Positions 14,828 through 24,705 of a stretch of DNA of 39,688 bases are shown here, in pieces. Location: the NCBI GenBank assembly GCA_038237515.1, contig JBBRYP010000041.1, positions 1 through 39,688 of the forward strand, in the 5' to 3' direction. The DNA is from JBBQDZ01 sp038237515. GTDB taxonomy: Bacteria; Actinomycetota; Thermoleophilia; Gaiellales; Gaiellaceae. The position numbers were made by a program, and so were the translations under genes. The notes under the pieces are model-generated. The model was not told the origin of the DNA. It saw nothing but the letters and a program-made list of their open reading frames with translations, and searched no databases. Each line of letters begins with the position of its first letter. Positions within the stretch are counted from its first letter, which is position 1.

Positions 14828-15892
14828 ATGACCGGCGACCGTGAAATCAGCCTCGAAGAGCTCCAGCTCGCGACGCGCAACCACGGGATGCCGCTCGAGG
14901 CGCTTCGCGAGTCGATCACGCCGATCGGGCTGCACTACCTGCTGATCCACTACGACATCCCGCACGTCGACGAGCTGACCTGGCGCCTGACAGTCGACGG
15001 TCACGTTGCGCGGGAGCTGGCGCTGAGTCTCGAGGAGCTCCGCGCGTTGCCGGCGCCCGAGGTCGTCGCGACGATGGAGTGCGCCGGCAACGGCCGCGCG
15101 CAACTCACGCCGCGCCCGCTCAGCCAGCCTTGGCTGCTCGAAGCCGTCGGGACCGGCCGCTGGCGCGGCGCCAGGCTGCGCGACCTGCTCGAGCGCGCAA
15201 GGACTGAATCGGACGCCGTGGAGGTGCTGTTCACGGGGCTCGACCGCGGCATCGAGAACGCTGAAGAGCAGTTCTTCCAGCGCAGCGTGGCGCTCGCGGA
15301 CGCGCGTCATCCCGACGTGTTGCTCGCCTATGAGCTGAACGGCGTGGCGCTCCCGGTCCAGCATGGTTTCCCGCTCCGGCTGCTCGTGCCTGGCTGGTAC
15401 GGGATGACGAACGTCAAGTGGCTCACCCGCCTCACGCTCATCGACGAGCCGTTCACCGGCTATCAGCAGGAGCGCGGCTATCGACTCCGGCAGACCGACG
15501 TCGAGCAAGGAGAGCCGCTGTCGCGCATGCTTCCGCGCGCTCTGATGGTGCCGCCCGGGATCCCTGAGTTCATGACTCGCGAGCGGACGGTGTCGCAGGG
15601 CAAGTTGCCAATCGAGGGCCGTGCCTGGTCGGGGCACGCGCCGATCGCCGCCGTCGAGGTCAGCGCCGACGACGGCGCCACGTGGCAGGACGCCACGCTC
15701 GACCCGCCCGAGCTCGGAAGGTGGGCCTGGCGTCGCTGGAGCTTCGAGTGGAACGCCGTGGAGCCCCGACGGCACGTGCTCTGCTGTCGCGCCCGCGACG
15801 AGTCGGGACGCGAGCAGCCGGCCGCGCAGGCATGGAACGTCGGCGGCTACGCGAACAACGAGGTTCAGCGGGTGATCGTGACGGTCGTCTGA
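14828..15892 (+). CDS. Sulfite oxidase-like molybdopterin-dependent oxidoreductase
   Basis: A 354-aa protein with the two-domain architecture of the sulfite oxidase family. The N-terminal molybdopterin domain contains VATMECAGNGRAQL with the molybdenum-ligating Cys at about 85. It also has VLLAYELNGVALPVQHGFPL and LLVPGWYGMTNVKWLTRL for cofactor and substrate contacts. A C-terminal Mo-co dimerisation domain follows (GRAWSGHAPIAAVEVSADDG, WRRWSFEWNAVEPRRHVL, AWNVGGYANNEVQRV). No signal peptide or heme domain is present, so it appears cytoplasmic, unlike many bacterial SorA/YedY enzymes. The actual substrate (sulfite, sulfoxide or other) cannot be told. The ATG start is set by the shared promoter at 14811-14827. 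Confidence 0.9.
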   Translation: MTGDREISLEELQLATRNHGMPLEALRESITPIGLHYLLIHYDIPHVDELTWRLTVDGHVARELALSLEELRALPAPEVVATMECAGNGRAQLTPRPLSQPWLLEAVGTGRWRGARLRDLLERARTESDAVEVLFTGLDRGIENAEEQFFQRSVALADARHPDVLLAYELNGVALPVQHGFPLRLLVPGWYGMTNVKWLTRLTLIDEPFTGYQQERGYRLRQTDVEQGEPLSRMLPRALMVPPGIPEFMTRERTVSQGKLPIEGRAWSGHAPIAAVEVSADDGATWQDATLDPPELGRWAWRRWSFEWNAVEPRRHVLCCRARDESGREQPAAQAWNVGGYANNEVQRVIVTVV

Positions 15893-16050
15893 AGCAAGAT
15901 CGAGTGGATCGAAGCCTTGGTGGAGACCGCGAATGTGCGTCCCGCCGTCTCGGCGATCAGCACCTGGTACTGGCCGGGTTGGACATCCGCCGGGGGGCGT
16001 GCGGGCGCAGAGCAGCCGTTGAACGACGAGTTGGCTTTCTTGGCGCCAGG
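15865..16050 (-). pseudogene. 3' fragment of an exported-protein gene
   Basis: The minus strand reads KKANSSFNGCSAPARPPADV, then QPGQYQVLIAETAGRTFAVS and TKASIHSILLQT, to a TGA at 15865-15867. This looks like the C-terminal part of a secreted domain protein. It has no start and overlaps the 3' end of the molybdoenzyme gene. It could be the shifted tail of the P-domain gene just upstream, or an unrelated relic. Confidence 0.35.
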
Positions 16051-16059
16051 TACCGGGCG

Positions 16060-16956
16060 CTAGTTTCTCGAAGATGCCGCTGTGGTCGCTGTTCCGACCC
16101 ACGTTCGCGCGCCGTCGAGCCCCACGGCCTGCAGGCGGTAGCGGACGGCTCCGCGAGCGCCGGCCCGGTCGAGGAATGAGTACGCGTGACCCGCGGCGGT
16201 GCCGCCGAAGACACCAGTGATCAGCGTGCGATTCAGCCTCACGAGCTTCCCGGCGCCCACTCTGTAGAGGTTGAAGCCGAGCAGGTCGGCCTCGGTCGCC
16301 GTGCGCCAGCGCAGCACGGCGCGGTTCCCCCGCAGCGTCGCTCGGAACCCGTTCAGCCGCACCGCCGTCGGCGAGCCGATGTCGAGGCTCCACCCACCGG
16401 AGATGCTGCCGCTGTCCTTGCTGTCGAAGTCCTCGACATACAGGCTCCAGGTCCCGTTGGGCGTCGAGGCGTCGAGGTCCGCGAGCGCCGTCCCGTACGG
16501 CTGACTCGGGGCCGGGGCGGAAAAGGTGTCGGCCGGAAAGTAATTCGACGGCTTGTACGTCCCGCTGCCGAAACAGCCGTCGTTCGGTAGCGGCGCCGCC
16601 GCGGCGTCGTTGAAGGTGAGGGTGAGGTTGCTGACGGAGCATGCCGGTTGAACGTCGTTACCCGCCGCGTCCATGAGCACCACGTTCTGCCCGCCGGGAG
16701 CCACGAGCAGGACTCCGATGTCGTTGGTGTAGGTGTGGCTAAACCCGTTCAGCGTCACCCTGACGTTCGTGACGGCGCTCAGCCCCGAGACCGTGACCGT
16801 GGACGGGTAGGGACTCGCGGTGCCGAAGTCCGGGATCGTGATCGGGGTGGTGTTGCTGAACGGCGTAGCACCCGCAGTCGCAGCCGTGATCGCGGCCGCG
16901 ATCATCGTCGCGACCGCAGCCGCCAGACACCTTCTTGGCAATGCCCACTCGTGCAT
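16060..16956 (-). CDS. Exported protein with proprotein-convertase P-domain
   Basis: A 298-aa protein. A signal peptide is visible (MHEWALPRRCLAAAVATMIA, then AAITAATAGA). Residues ~35-180 form a P-domain jelly roll: TITIPDFGTASPYPSTVTVS, FSHTYTNDIGVLLVAPGG, then TPNGTWSLYVEDFDSKDSGS and ISGGWSLDI. This domain normally follows a subtilisin-like protease, but no protease is present here. A fibronectin-III-like end follows (AVLRWRTATEADLLGFNLYR, VRYRLQAVG). It probably acts outside the cell in binding. AGGAGG 8 nt before the ATG is a strong ribosome binding site, in contrast to the leaderless neighbours. A fragment of an exported domain lies directly downstream. Confidence 0.88.
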   Translation of the reverse strand: MHEWALPRRCLAAAVATMIAAAITAATAGATPFSNTTPITIPDFGTASPYPSTVTVSGLSAVTNVRVTLNGFSHTYTNDIGVLLVAPGGQNVVLMDAAGNDVQPACSVSNLTLTFNDAAAAPLPNDGCFGSGTYKPSNYFPADTFSAPAPSQPYGTALADLDASTPNGTWSLYVEDFDSKDSGSISGGWSLDIGSPTAVRLNGFRATLRGNRAVLRWRTATEADLLGFNLYRVGAGKLVRLNRTLITGVFGGTAAGHAYSFLDRAGARGAVRYRLQAVGLDGARTWVGTATTAASSRN

Positions 16957-17039
16957 CTGCAGCGCCTCCTGGAATGTGGGTGTATCGCTCGATCCGGACG
17001 TGACGTGGTCTTCCCACCCTTTGCCTTGCTAATCCCGCC

Positions 17040-17172
17040 CGAGGCCGATGTCTGCGAGAAGCCCGCCACGCTCGTGGTCATCGGTTTCCGGTTTCTGCAG
17101 GGACCAGACGGGGTGGCTCCTGGGATCGAGCTGCACCAGGGGTGCTCGTCTGCCGAGGCGCCGCCAAGCTGA
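17040..17172 (+). pseudogene. Relic of an exported protein ending in GVAPGIELH
   Basis: The stretch CEKPATLVVIGFRFLQGPDG, then VAPGIELHQG, is a short plus-strand piece that matches the same C-terminal signature as the relic at 11690. No start or upstream domain exists. The 17173-17605 interval that follows holds no gene I can support. Confidence 0.4.
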
Positions 17173-17605
17173 GCGGCTCACGGCTCGGCGACGGACCGGG
17201 GCACGATCCGCCGCCATGGAGAGCCTGTTCGCCGCTGCGTACTACCCGGACTTCGGGTGTGGGAACGGCGAGTCGTTGATCGACCCCGTCCGGCCGCCTT
17301 TGGTCAAGTCCTGGGCCGGGCCGAGGACGGTCAAGGCTGGAGCCTCGTATGTCCCCGAAGCCTCCTTCTGCGCAGTCATGTCGTCACCCCCCAGTCGGAC
17401 ATTCGCCTGACGCAAAGTAGGTCAACATCAGGCGCAGCGGCAGATGCTAGGAGCCCGAATTACAGAGCATTTACGCGTGGTTTTCCCTCCGCTAACGTGG
17501 GTGCGATCCGCCACGTCCGGTCGGCTCCGAGCGAGGCGACTTTGCCGCGGCGGGCCGGAAGGGCGCAGTGCCGAAGAGGGAGGTTCCGGAAGGGGCGCAT
17601 ACCGT

Positions 17606-17611
17606 TACCCT
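17606..17611 (+). promoter_or_regulatory. -10 hexamer TACCCT of a leaderless promoter (RecQ-type helicase)
   Basis: TACCCT lies 7 nt before GTG at 17619. This favours 17619 over the longer in-frame start at 17568. Confidence 0.5.
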
Positions 17612-17618
17612 CACCAGC

Positions 17619-19577
<1,959 letters not shown>

Positions 19578-19645
19578 CGGCGTCTCCCCGCCACGCGTCG
19601 GCCGCGGTCCCGGGTTTGCCCGCAATCGTTGCCGCCCCGCATACC

Positions 19646-19651
19646 TACACT
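19646..19651 (+). promoter_or_regulatory. -10 hexamer TACACT of a leaderless promoter
   Basis: TACACT lies 6 nt before ATG at 19658 with no Shine-Dalgarno sequence between. Confidence 0.55.
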
Positions 19652-19657
19652 GCACCG

Positions 19658-20077
19658 ATGGCACTCGGCAGAGCCGCAGCAGCCCAGAGGCTCTCGGCGG
19701 TGCCACTCTTCTCCGGCTGCTCGAAACGCGACCTCGCCGCGATCGCGAAGCTCGCCGTGGAGATCGATCTTCCGGCCGGGCACACCCTGATCCACGAAGA
19801 CACTCCTGTCGCCTACTCGTTTTTCGTCCTCCTCGAAGGTGGAGCCGAGGTGCGGCGCCGGGATCGTCTGGTCGCGACGCTCGCGCCCGGCGATTTTCTC
19901 GGTGAGCTGGCGCTGATCCTGCGTCGCCCGAGGACGGCAACAGTGACGCTGACAGCACCGTCGCGGCTGCTCTCGATCAGCGCGCACAACTTCCGTTCGT
20001 TGCTCGACCGCTCGCCCGAGATCGAGTTCAAGCTGCTCGCGCCGCTCGCCGAGAGACTCGCGCCGGCGACGCTCTGA
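19658..20077 (+). CDS. Cyclic nucleotide-binding domain protein without DNA-binding domain
   Basis: A 139-aa protein consisting of one Crp/cAMP-type cyclic-nucleotide-binding domain: LSAVPLFSGCSKRDLAAIAK, IDLPAGHTLIHEDTPVAYSF, FVLLEGGAEVRRRDRLVATL, then LAPGDFLGELALILRRPRTA. The phosphate-binding cassette GDFLGELALILRRPRTATV is close to the consensus (GExAL...RTATV), so cyclic nucleotide binding is plausible. There is no HTH, so it is not a classical Crp regulator; it may signal by protein contact. The cyclase-domain protein at 12494 is a possible source of ligand in the same region (inference). The last 114 bp of the gene are duplicated at 25706-25819. Confidence 0.9.
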   Translation: MALGRAAAAQRLSAVPLFSGCSKRDLAAIAKLAVEIDLPAGHTLIHEDTPVAYSFFVLLEGGAEVRRRDRLVATLAPGDFLGELALILRRPRTATVTLTAPSRLLSISAHNFRSLLDRSPEIEFKLLAPLAERLAPATL

Positions 20078-20079
20078 CG
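19966..20079 (+). repeat. Long direct repeat, copy A (3' end of the cyclic-nucleotide-binding gene)
   Basis: 114 bp running to two bases past the stop codon, matching 25706-25819 at 112 of 114 positions. This copy is the intact original context. Confidence 0.95.
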
Positions 20080-20164
20080 CGGGAGCCGATCAGGGCTCGA
20101 CGCGAGAGACGGCGCCGCGGTCGGGCCCGCCTGAACGTGTCACGTGGCTTCGCTCGAGCGGGAG

Positions 20165-20170
20165 TACTGT
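20165..20170 (+). promoter_or_regulatory. -10 hexamer TACTGT of a leaderless promoter (lipoprotein)
   Basis: TACTGT lies 6 nt before GTG at 20177 and decides that start over the in-frame ATG at 20144. Confidence 0.5.
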
Positions 20171-20176
20171 TCCCGC

Positions 20177-20758
20177 GTGACTCGGGGACCGGTGCTCGCC
20201 CTGATCGCGGCGACCCTCCTCCTCGCCGGCTGCGGCGGGCCGAGGCCGATCGCGCAGGCCCGGCTCCCCGACCTCGTGCTCCGGACCCGGGACCTGCCGC
20301 GCGGCTTCTCGTGGTTCTACCGCGGCCCGCAGGTCAGGCTCGACAATCAGGGCACCGTGCGCTCCGACCAGAGTCGCTTCGGCCGGGAGGGGGGCTGGAT
20401 CGTCCGGCTCCGGAGACGAGGCTCGAGCTCGACGCCGGGGCCGCTCGTCGTCGAGTCGCGGGCCGACGTGTTCACCGGGACGGGCGGCGCGAGGTCTGAC
20501 CTTCGCGCGTACGGCGTCGAGCTCGCGAGCATCGCGGCGGTGCGACTTCGTCGCCTCGAGGTGCCGAAGACGGGCGATGCGGCGATCGCAGTCACCTACG
20601 TTCAGCCGGCTCTCGTGCCGGTCCGCTTCTTCACGATCGCCTGGCGTTACCGGAACGTGACGGCGTCGCTCACCCTCAACGGCTTCGAAGGGAAGGTCAG
20701 CCTCGCGCAGACGCTCGCGCTCGCGCGACGCCAGCAGCTGCACATCGCCGCCTCGTGA
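20177..20758 (+). CDS. Putative lipoprotein of unknown function
   Basis: A 193-aa protein. With the GTG start at 20177 the N-terminus is VTRGPVLALIAATLLLAGCG, a textbook lipoprotein signal with lipobox LLAGC (Cys at residue 19). The mature part is a single domain with beta strands: LPDLVLRTRDLPRGFSWFYR, LVVESRADVFTGTGGARSDL, FTIAWRYRNVTASLTLNGFE and a C-terminal helix KVSLAQTLALARRQQ. This resembles small substrate-binding or assembly lipoproteins, but I cannot name the family. It should be anchored on the outer face of the cell membrane. The start at 20144 would bury the signal after 11 extra residues and place the -10 element inside the gene. Confidence 0.8.
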   Translation: MTRGPVLALIAATLLLAGCGGPRPIAQARLPDLVLRTRDLPRGFSWFYRGPQVRLDNQGTVRSDQSRFGREGGWIVRLRRRGSSSTPGPLVVESRADVFTGTGGARSDLRAYGVELASIAAVRLRRLEVPKTGDAAIAVTYVQPALVPVRFFTIAWRYRNVTASLTLNGFEGKVSLAQTLALARRQQLHIAAS

Positions 20759-20774
20759 GCGGCCTTGCCTGAGA

Positions 20775-20803
20775 TTGCAACTGCTGCCGCAGCGGCGTAT
20801 GGT
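20775..20803 (+). promoter_or_regulatory. Sigma70-like promoter of the Asp-box protein gene
   Basis: TTGCAA (20775-20780) and TATGGT (20798-20803) are separated by 17 bp, the optimal spacing, and lie about 50 nt before the start codon. The gene has a normal leader with a strong Shine-Dalgarno sequence. Confidence 0.5.
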
Positions 20804-20851
20804 CGCCCTCGGGCGGCGGACGCCGCCGAGCCTAAGGAGGAGGAAAAGAGA

Positions 20852-23071
20852 GTGAGAGGACGTTTTGGCCTTCTTGCTGCGCTTCTGGCGCTGTGCGGCT
20901 TCGTCGTCCTGTGGGGCGGCACGTCCGCTTCGAGCTACCCGGGCCTGTTCGAGGACGACGACGGCGCGGCCGTCGTCTCCGGTGCAGTCGACTTCAAGGA
21001 CGTGAGCTACGGGACGACCATCACCGAGTGCCCCCAGGCGGGGAAGATCGACGAGCAGCCGAAGCCGCTCGACCGCCGCGTCATCGACGAGGCGGAGAAG
21101 CAGTCGAACGGCGCCGACCGGCGGCTGAACCAGGACTACTCCTGCCTGCCGCAGGACGAGACGACGGTCGACCAGAACCCGAACGCCCCGAAGAACTACG
21201 TGGCGGGAGCGAACGATTACCGCCTCGGTTGGGGGACGTCCGGCTTCTACTCGTCGACCGACAACGGCAACCACTGGTATGACGGGATCACGCCGTTCCC
21301 GTCGCTGCCGAGTGGCGACAACCTCGACGGCGGCGGCGACCCGGTCACGGTCTTCGACCGCGCGGGCATCGTGTACTACGCGCAGATCAACTTCAACCGG
21401 ACAGACGACACGAGCGGCGTCTGGGTCAATCGCTCGACGAACGGAGGGTTCACCTGGACGAGGCCCTGCGTCGCTATCGCGGTAGGACCCGGCCCGAACG
21501 ACGCCGTCTGCGGTGGCACCGGCGATCCGCGGAGGCCGGGCGACGGGACGGTCGCGTTCCAGCAGGACAACGACGCCGTCCTCAACGGGAGCGTCCCCGC
21601 GTACGACAAGGAGTGGATCACGGCGGGACCGCGGCCGCATGATGTCGAACCGCAGTGCTTCACGCCGATCACGCGCACCTCGGCGGCCTGCCAGGCACCC
21701 ACTGTCGGGGTGGATCGCCTCTACGTCACCTACTCGCTGTTCTCGGCCAATGGATCCGCCGAGATCTACCTGAGCTACTCGGACGACCAGGCACGGTCCT
21801 GGTCGCCGCCGCGGTACATCGCGGGCAGTGGGGCATTCTGCCTCTTTGGAGGCCGCTGCTCCGACAGCCAGGGCTCGGAGCCGACGGTCAGCCCGACGAC
21901 GGGCGAGCTGTGGGTCGGCTTCATCAACGGGGACACGGCGGACGAGGATCAGTACCTGGTCGTCCACTCGACCGACGGCGGCCAGACCTTCTCGGCACCG
22001 TCCCGCGTGGACACGCTCTACGACGTCAACGAGCCCCGGGCGGTGAACGGTCGCACCGACTGCAGCGCCCGCGGCCAGGGCTCGACTCGCGCCGTCCTCA
22101 CGAACACGTGCTTCCGTGCCGACCCGATCTTCAACTCGATCGTCGCGGACAAGCGCGACGGCGGCTTCGCGGACGATGTCTACGTGGTTCTGTACGACAA
22201 CCGCAACGGAACGATCCGCAACTCGAACAACGATGTCTTCTTCTACAAGTCGACGGACGGCGGGAACACGTGGATCGGGCCGACACGCGTCAACAACGAC
22301 GCGTCGCAAACCCCGGCGAGCCGCGACTGCGGCCGGAACCCGAACAGCATCCGCGGCAACGCGGCGAGCTGCCCGACAACGAACACCGGGAACGACCAGT
22401 TCTTCCCGTTCGTCTCGATCAGCCAGAAGGGCACCTTGAACGTGACCTTCCAGGACCGGCGTCTCGACACGACCTCCACCACGGGCGAATGGCCGACGAG
22501 CCGCACGGAGACGGGGAACTACCTCGTCTGGTACTGGGGAGCCCAGTGCCAGATCACGCAGACGCAGACCGTCTCGAGCTCCGGGCCGGTCCCGGCGGGT
22601 GCGAAGCAGTGCCTCGCGCCGGAGGCGGTCGTCAATCCGACGGGCGTGACCGGCTTCGACCCCGGGGCCGGGCCGGTTCCCGGCAACGGTCAGGACACGG
22701 CGACGCTCCCGTTCCGGAACTTCCAGATCTCGGATCTGGGGTCGAACTACGACTACTCGTTCCGTGCGGGCCTCTTTGCCGGCGACTACACCGGCAACAC
22801 GGCGGGCCCGAAGAACCCGAACGGCGACGAGCGAGGCGGCGAGCAGACGATGGCTGTCTGGACGGATGCCCGGAACGGCCGCGGCTCCGGCGGCCCGACG
22901 AACCTCCAGTCAGGCCGGAATCCGATCTGCGAGCAGTCCGACGTCTTCTCCCAGCGCTACAGCTCCGAGAACGGCGGTAACGGCTCGAAGGGCAACCCGG
23001 CGGACAGCGTGAAGTACTTCTCGGTCACGCCGTGCCCGAGCGACATCAAGGACCACGGCGTCAAGAAGTAG
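20852..23071 (+). CDS. Large exported Asp-box (BNR/sialidase-like) repeat protein
   Basis: A 739-aa protein. GTG at 20852 has a near-perfect ribosome binding site (AAGGAGGAGG, 20834-20843) and starts a signal peptide, VRGRFGLLAALLALCGFVVL. The same frame is open further upstream but that part is not signal-like. The mature protein has five Asp-box motifs of the S/TxDxGxxW type: STDNGNHW, STNGGFTW, SDDQARSW, STDGGQTF and STDGGNTW. They mark blades of a sialidase-like beta-propeller. The sialidase catalytic residues (Arg triad, Asp, Tyr/Glu) are not evident to me, so an enzymatic role should not be assumed. Many Cys are present, consistent with an extracellular location. Confidence 0.88.
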   Translation: MRGRFGLLAALLALCGFVVLWGGTSASSYPGLFEDDDGAAVVSGAVDFKDVSYGTTITECPQAGKIDEQPKPLDRRVIDEAEKQSNGADRRLNQDYSCLPQDETTVDQNPNAPKNYVAGANDYRLGWGTSGFYSSTDNGNHWYDGITPFPSLPSGDNLDGGGDPVTVFDRAGIVYYAQINFNRTDDTSGVWVNRSTNGGFTWTRPCVAIAVGPGPNDAVCGGTGDPRRPGDGTVAFQQDNDAVLNGSVPAYDKEWITAGPRPHDVEPQCFTPITRTSAACQAPTVGVDRLYVTYSLFSANGSAEIYLSYSDDQARSWSPPRYIAGSGAFCLFGGRCSDSQGSEPTVSPTTGELWVGFINGDTADEDQYLVVHSTDGGQTFSAPSRVDTLYDVNEPRAVNGRTDCSARGQGSTRAVLTNTCFRADPIFNSIVADKRDGGFADDVYVVLYDNRNGTIRNSNNDVFFYKSTDGGNTWIGPTRVNNDASQTPASRDCGRNPNSIRGNAASCPTTNTGNDQFFPFVSISQKGTLNVTFQDRRLDTTSTTGEWPTSRTETGNYLVWYWGAQCQITQTQTVSSSGPVPAGAKQCLAPEAVVNPTGVTGFDPGAGPVPGNGQDTATLPFRNFQISDLGSNYDYSFRAGLFAGDYTGNTAGPKNPNGDERGGEQTMAVWTDARNGRGSGGPTNLQSGRNPICEQSDVFSQRYSSENGGNGSKGNPADSVKYFSVTPCPSDIKDHGVKK

Positions 23072-23084
23072 GCGCTGAAGCAGC

Positions 23085-23120
23085 GCCGGCGGGAGGGTCC
23101 CGTGTGGCCCTCCCGCCGGC
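23085..23120. terminator. Bidirectional hairpin between convergent genes
   Basis: GCCGGCGGGAGGG (23085-23097) and CCCTCCCGCCGGC (23108-23120) form a perfect 13-bp stem with a 10-nt loop, ending right at the stop of the minus-strand gene. No T-run follows, as is usual for high-GC actinobacteria. Confidence 0.8.
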
Positions 23121-23465
23121 CTACGCCGGTGGGCAGGCGCGGAGCGGCAGCTTCAACGCTGCGCTGTCGCCGGCAGAGCCCGCGGCGAGCGCGACGAACG
23201 AGGTCGTGCACGGGTCGTACGGGAGCGGCGTCTCGATCGCCACGCTGAACGCGCCGGTCCTGGTCGTGCGCACGATCCGCCGGTATGTCGCACGGTCGAG
23301 ACGGACCCGGACGGTGACGGTCTCGGTCGGCCTGAAGTGCGTGCCCCGGAGGAGGAGCGGCGACCGCTCTGAGAGGCGCAGCGCGGGCCGTGGCCGAGCC
23401 GGAGAGGAGTCGACCACGACGAGGGCGACGGTCGCCGCGACCCCTAGGAGCACGAGAACCCGCAC
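23121..23465 (-). CDS. Small exported protein, 114 aa, unknown function
   Basis: GTG at 23465 starts VRVLVLLGVAATVALVVVDS, a signal peptide or anchor, then SPARPRPALRLSERSPLLLR and a compact beta-rich domain (GTHFRPTETVTVRVRLDRAT, TRTGAFSVAIETPLPYDPCT), ending in LRACPPA. Two Cys (PCTTSF and LRACPP) could form a disulfide outside the cell. The strand pattern (GTHFRPxETVTVRV) looks like a one-domain Ig-like module. The start is supported by TACTCT exactly 6 nt upstream with no Shine-Dalgarno sequence; longer in-frame starts are rejected. It is convergent with the Asp-box gene across a hairpin. Confidence 0.72.
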   Translation of the reverse strand: MRVLVLLGVAATVALVVVDSSPARPRPALRLSERSPLLLRGTHFRPTETVTVRVRLDRATYRRIVRTTRTGAFSVAIETPLPYDPCTTSFVALAAGSAGDSAALKLPLRACPPA

Positions 23466-23471
23466 GAGGCA

Positions 23472-23477
23472 AGAGTA
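23472..23477 (-). promoter_or_regulatory. -10 hexamer TACTCT of a leaderless promoter
   Basis: On the minus strand TACTCT lies 6 nt before GTG at 23465. Confidence 0.5.
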
Positions 23478-23598
23478 GCGCGGCCCGCGACCGGGATCGA
23501 TCCTCCGGGGAAGGAAGGGCGGCCGCGGCAGTCCGGCAGCTTCGGCTTCGCGACGCGGGCTCAAAGGCGCGCGCGTGAGCTCATGCGGCTCTCGCCGG

Positions 23599-24076
23599 TC
23601 AGGGCGAGGTCTTGACGCCCGCGAGAACGAACACGGCTGCACCCCTGGTGGGCGAGAATTCGGTCACGCCCACCTCGCCGCGCGCGTTCCGATAGATCCG
23701 GTTCCGCCGGTGATCGCGACGACCTTGTTCGTCGGCGGCGTGTTCAGCCACTGTCCCGCGACGATCCCGCCGGGGAGAGAGAAGGTCATTGTGCACGCCT
23801 CTTCGGGAATCGCCGTTCCGGTGAGGAGGCACGAGCCGCCGGTGTGGCCGACCTCCTTCCCGCCCTTCAGCAGGCGGTCGGAGAGGACGTGGGGTCACCG
23901 GGGCTCGGGCCGCGGCGGCCGAGGTCGATCCGGGGGTCCGGGCCGAACTCGACTGCGAGTCGTACCGTGGTTGTGGCGGGGTGGCCGGGAGCCGCCGAGC
24001 TGCCGGAGGCCGCCGTTTAACCTGCGCCCGCGCCGACCGCGGCGACGACCGCGACGAGCACCGTTGTCTTCCGCAT
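23599..24076 (-). pseudogene. Decayed exported allene-oxide-cyclase/dirigent-like barrel protein
   Basis: ATG at 24076 with a good ribosome binding site (GAAGGAGA) starts MRKTTVLVAVVAAVGAGAG and then hits TAA at codon 20 (24017-24019). The following sequence recovers a protein only by changing frames: TAASGSSAAPGHPATTTVRL, then in other frames LKGGKEVGHTGGSC, ACTMTFSLPGGIV, VVAITGGTG and YRNARGEVGVTEFSPTRG, ending VFVLAGVKTSP. The set VGHTGGSC...ITGGTGxYRNARGEV is the allene-oxide-cyclase barrel/dirigent-like pattern found in many actinobacterial secreted proteins. A stop plus at least two frameshifts make this a pseudogene rather than one sequencing error. Confidence 0.75.
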
Positions 24077-24124
24077 CTTGGTCTCCTTCGTGTCGCTTGT
24101 GTACGCGAGGCTGGCCCGGCTGGC

Positions 24125-24576
24125 TCAACCGAACCGGTGGAACCGCGCGATCGGACCGGGCGCGGCGCCCTGTCATCGACGAGCAGGTAGTTCCCCGGCG
24201 TGAGCAGCGTCGTCCAGGCGCGTCCGGTGAAGCGGCCGATGTGGGAGAGCCCTCCACCGCCGCTCACCTCGCGGAAGATCGCTGCGAGGTTCCCTGCGAC
24301 CAGGTCCCGCCGGATCTTCGCCGAGGTGACACCAGGGTTCAGCCGGGCGACCTGCATCGTCTGCGTCTTCCCGGTCCTGGAGGAGACGGTGAAGGTCGTG
24401 ACTCCGGGTCGTACGACGCTCGGCGCGTGGATTCCCGAGCGATCGACGCTGACGGCGACCTTGGCGGGCATCGAGGTCGATCCCGCGGAAGCTCAGGCAG
24501 CTGCGGGGCAGACGAGCGCTACGAGCGCAGCGATCCCGAGCGGCCTGAGCCGGTGCACGTGGCTCTTCGTCTTCAT
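24125..24576 (-). pseudogene. Decayed exported single-domain protein, stop in the signal peptide
   Basis: ATG at 24576, preceded by an AAAGGAGCG-type ribosome binding site, encodes MKTKSHVHRLRPLGIAALVA, then LVCPAAA and a TGA at codon 28 (24493-24495). Beyond the stop the same frame continues sensibly: ASAGSTSMPAKVAVSVDRSG, VVRPGVTTFTVSSRTGKTQT, MQVARLNPGVTSAKIRRDLV and TLLTPGNYLLVDD. Near 24180 the frame must shift by one to reach a natural end, GAAPGPIARFHRFG, with TGA at 24125. It resembles small secreted cupredoxin-like beta-sandwich proteins; the function is unknown. It precedes the barrel pseudogene on the same strand with about 50 nt between. Confidence 0.75.
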
Positions 24577-24705
24577 GATTCCGCGCTCCTTTCGTGTTTG
24601 ACTCGATCGACGCGGTCAGCGTGTACAAGAGCACGGCGATTCGCACCGGGGGCGACCCCATTTTGCCACCCTGGTCTTTCGGAGTCCGACCCTTGCGGGA
24701 GCGAG

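Noticed and set aside
14810..16642. A 610-codon minus-strand open frame antisense to the sulfite-oxidase-like gene.
   Set aside because: Its translation is Arg/Pro-rich with no domain, and it covers a gene with clear catalytic motifs on plus plus the P-domain gene in another frame.
16060..16956. The P-domain protein as a subtilisin-like protease.
   Set aside because: No Asp-His-Ser protease domain is present; only the P-domain and a fibronectin-like end.
20144..20176. ATG at 20144 as the lipoprotein start.
   Set aside because: It would place 11 extra residues before the signal peptide and the TACTGT -10 element inside the gene; GTG 20177 gives a canonical lipobox protein.
20090..22309. A 739-codon minus-strand open frame opposite the lipoprotein and Asp-box genes.
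   Set aside because: The opposite strand encodes a lipobox and five Asp-box motifs; the minus frame is a compositional shadow.
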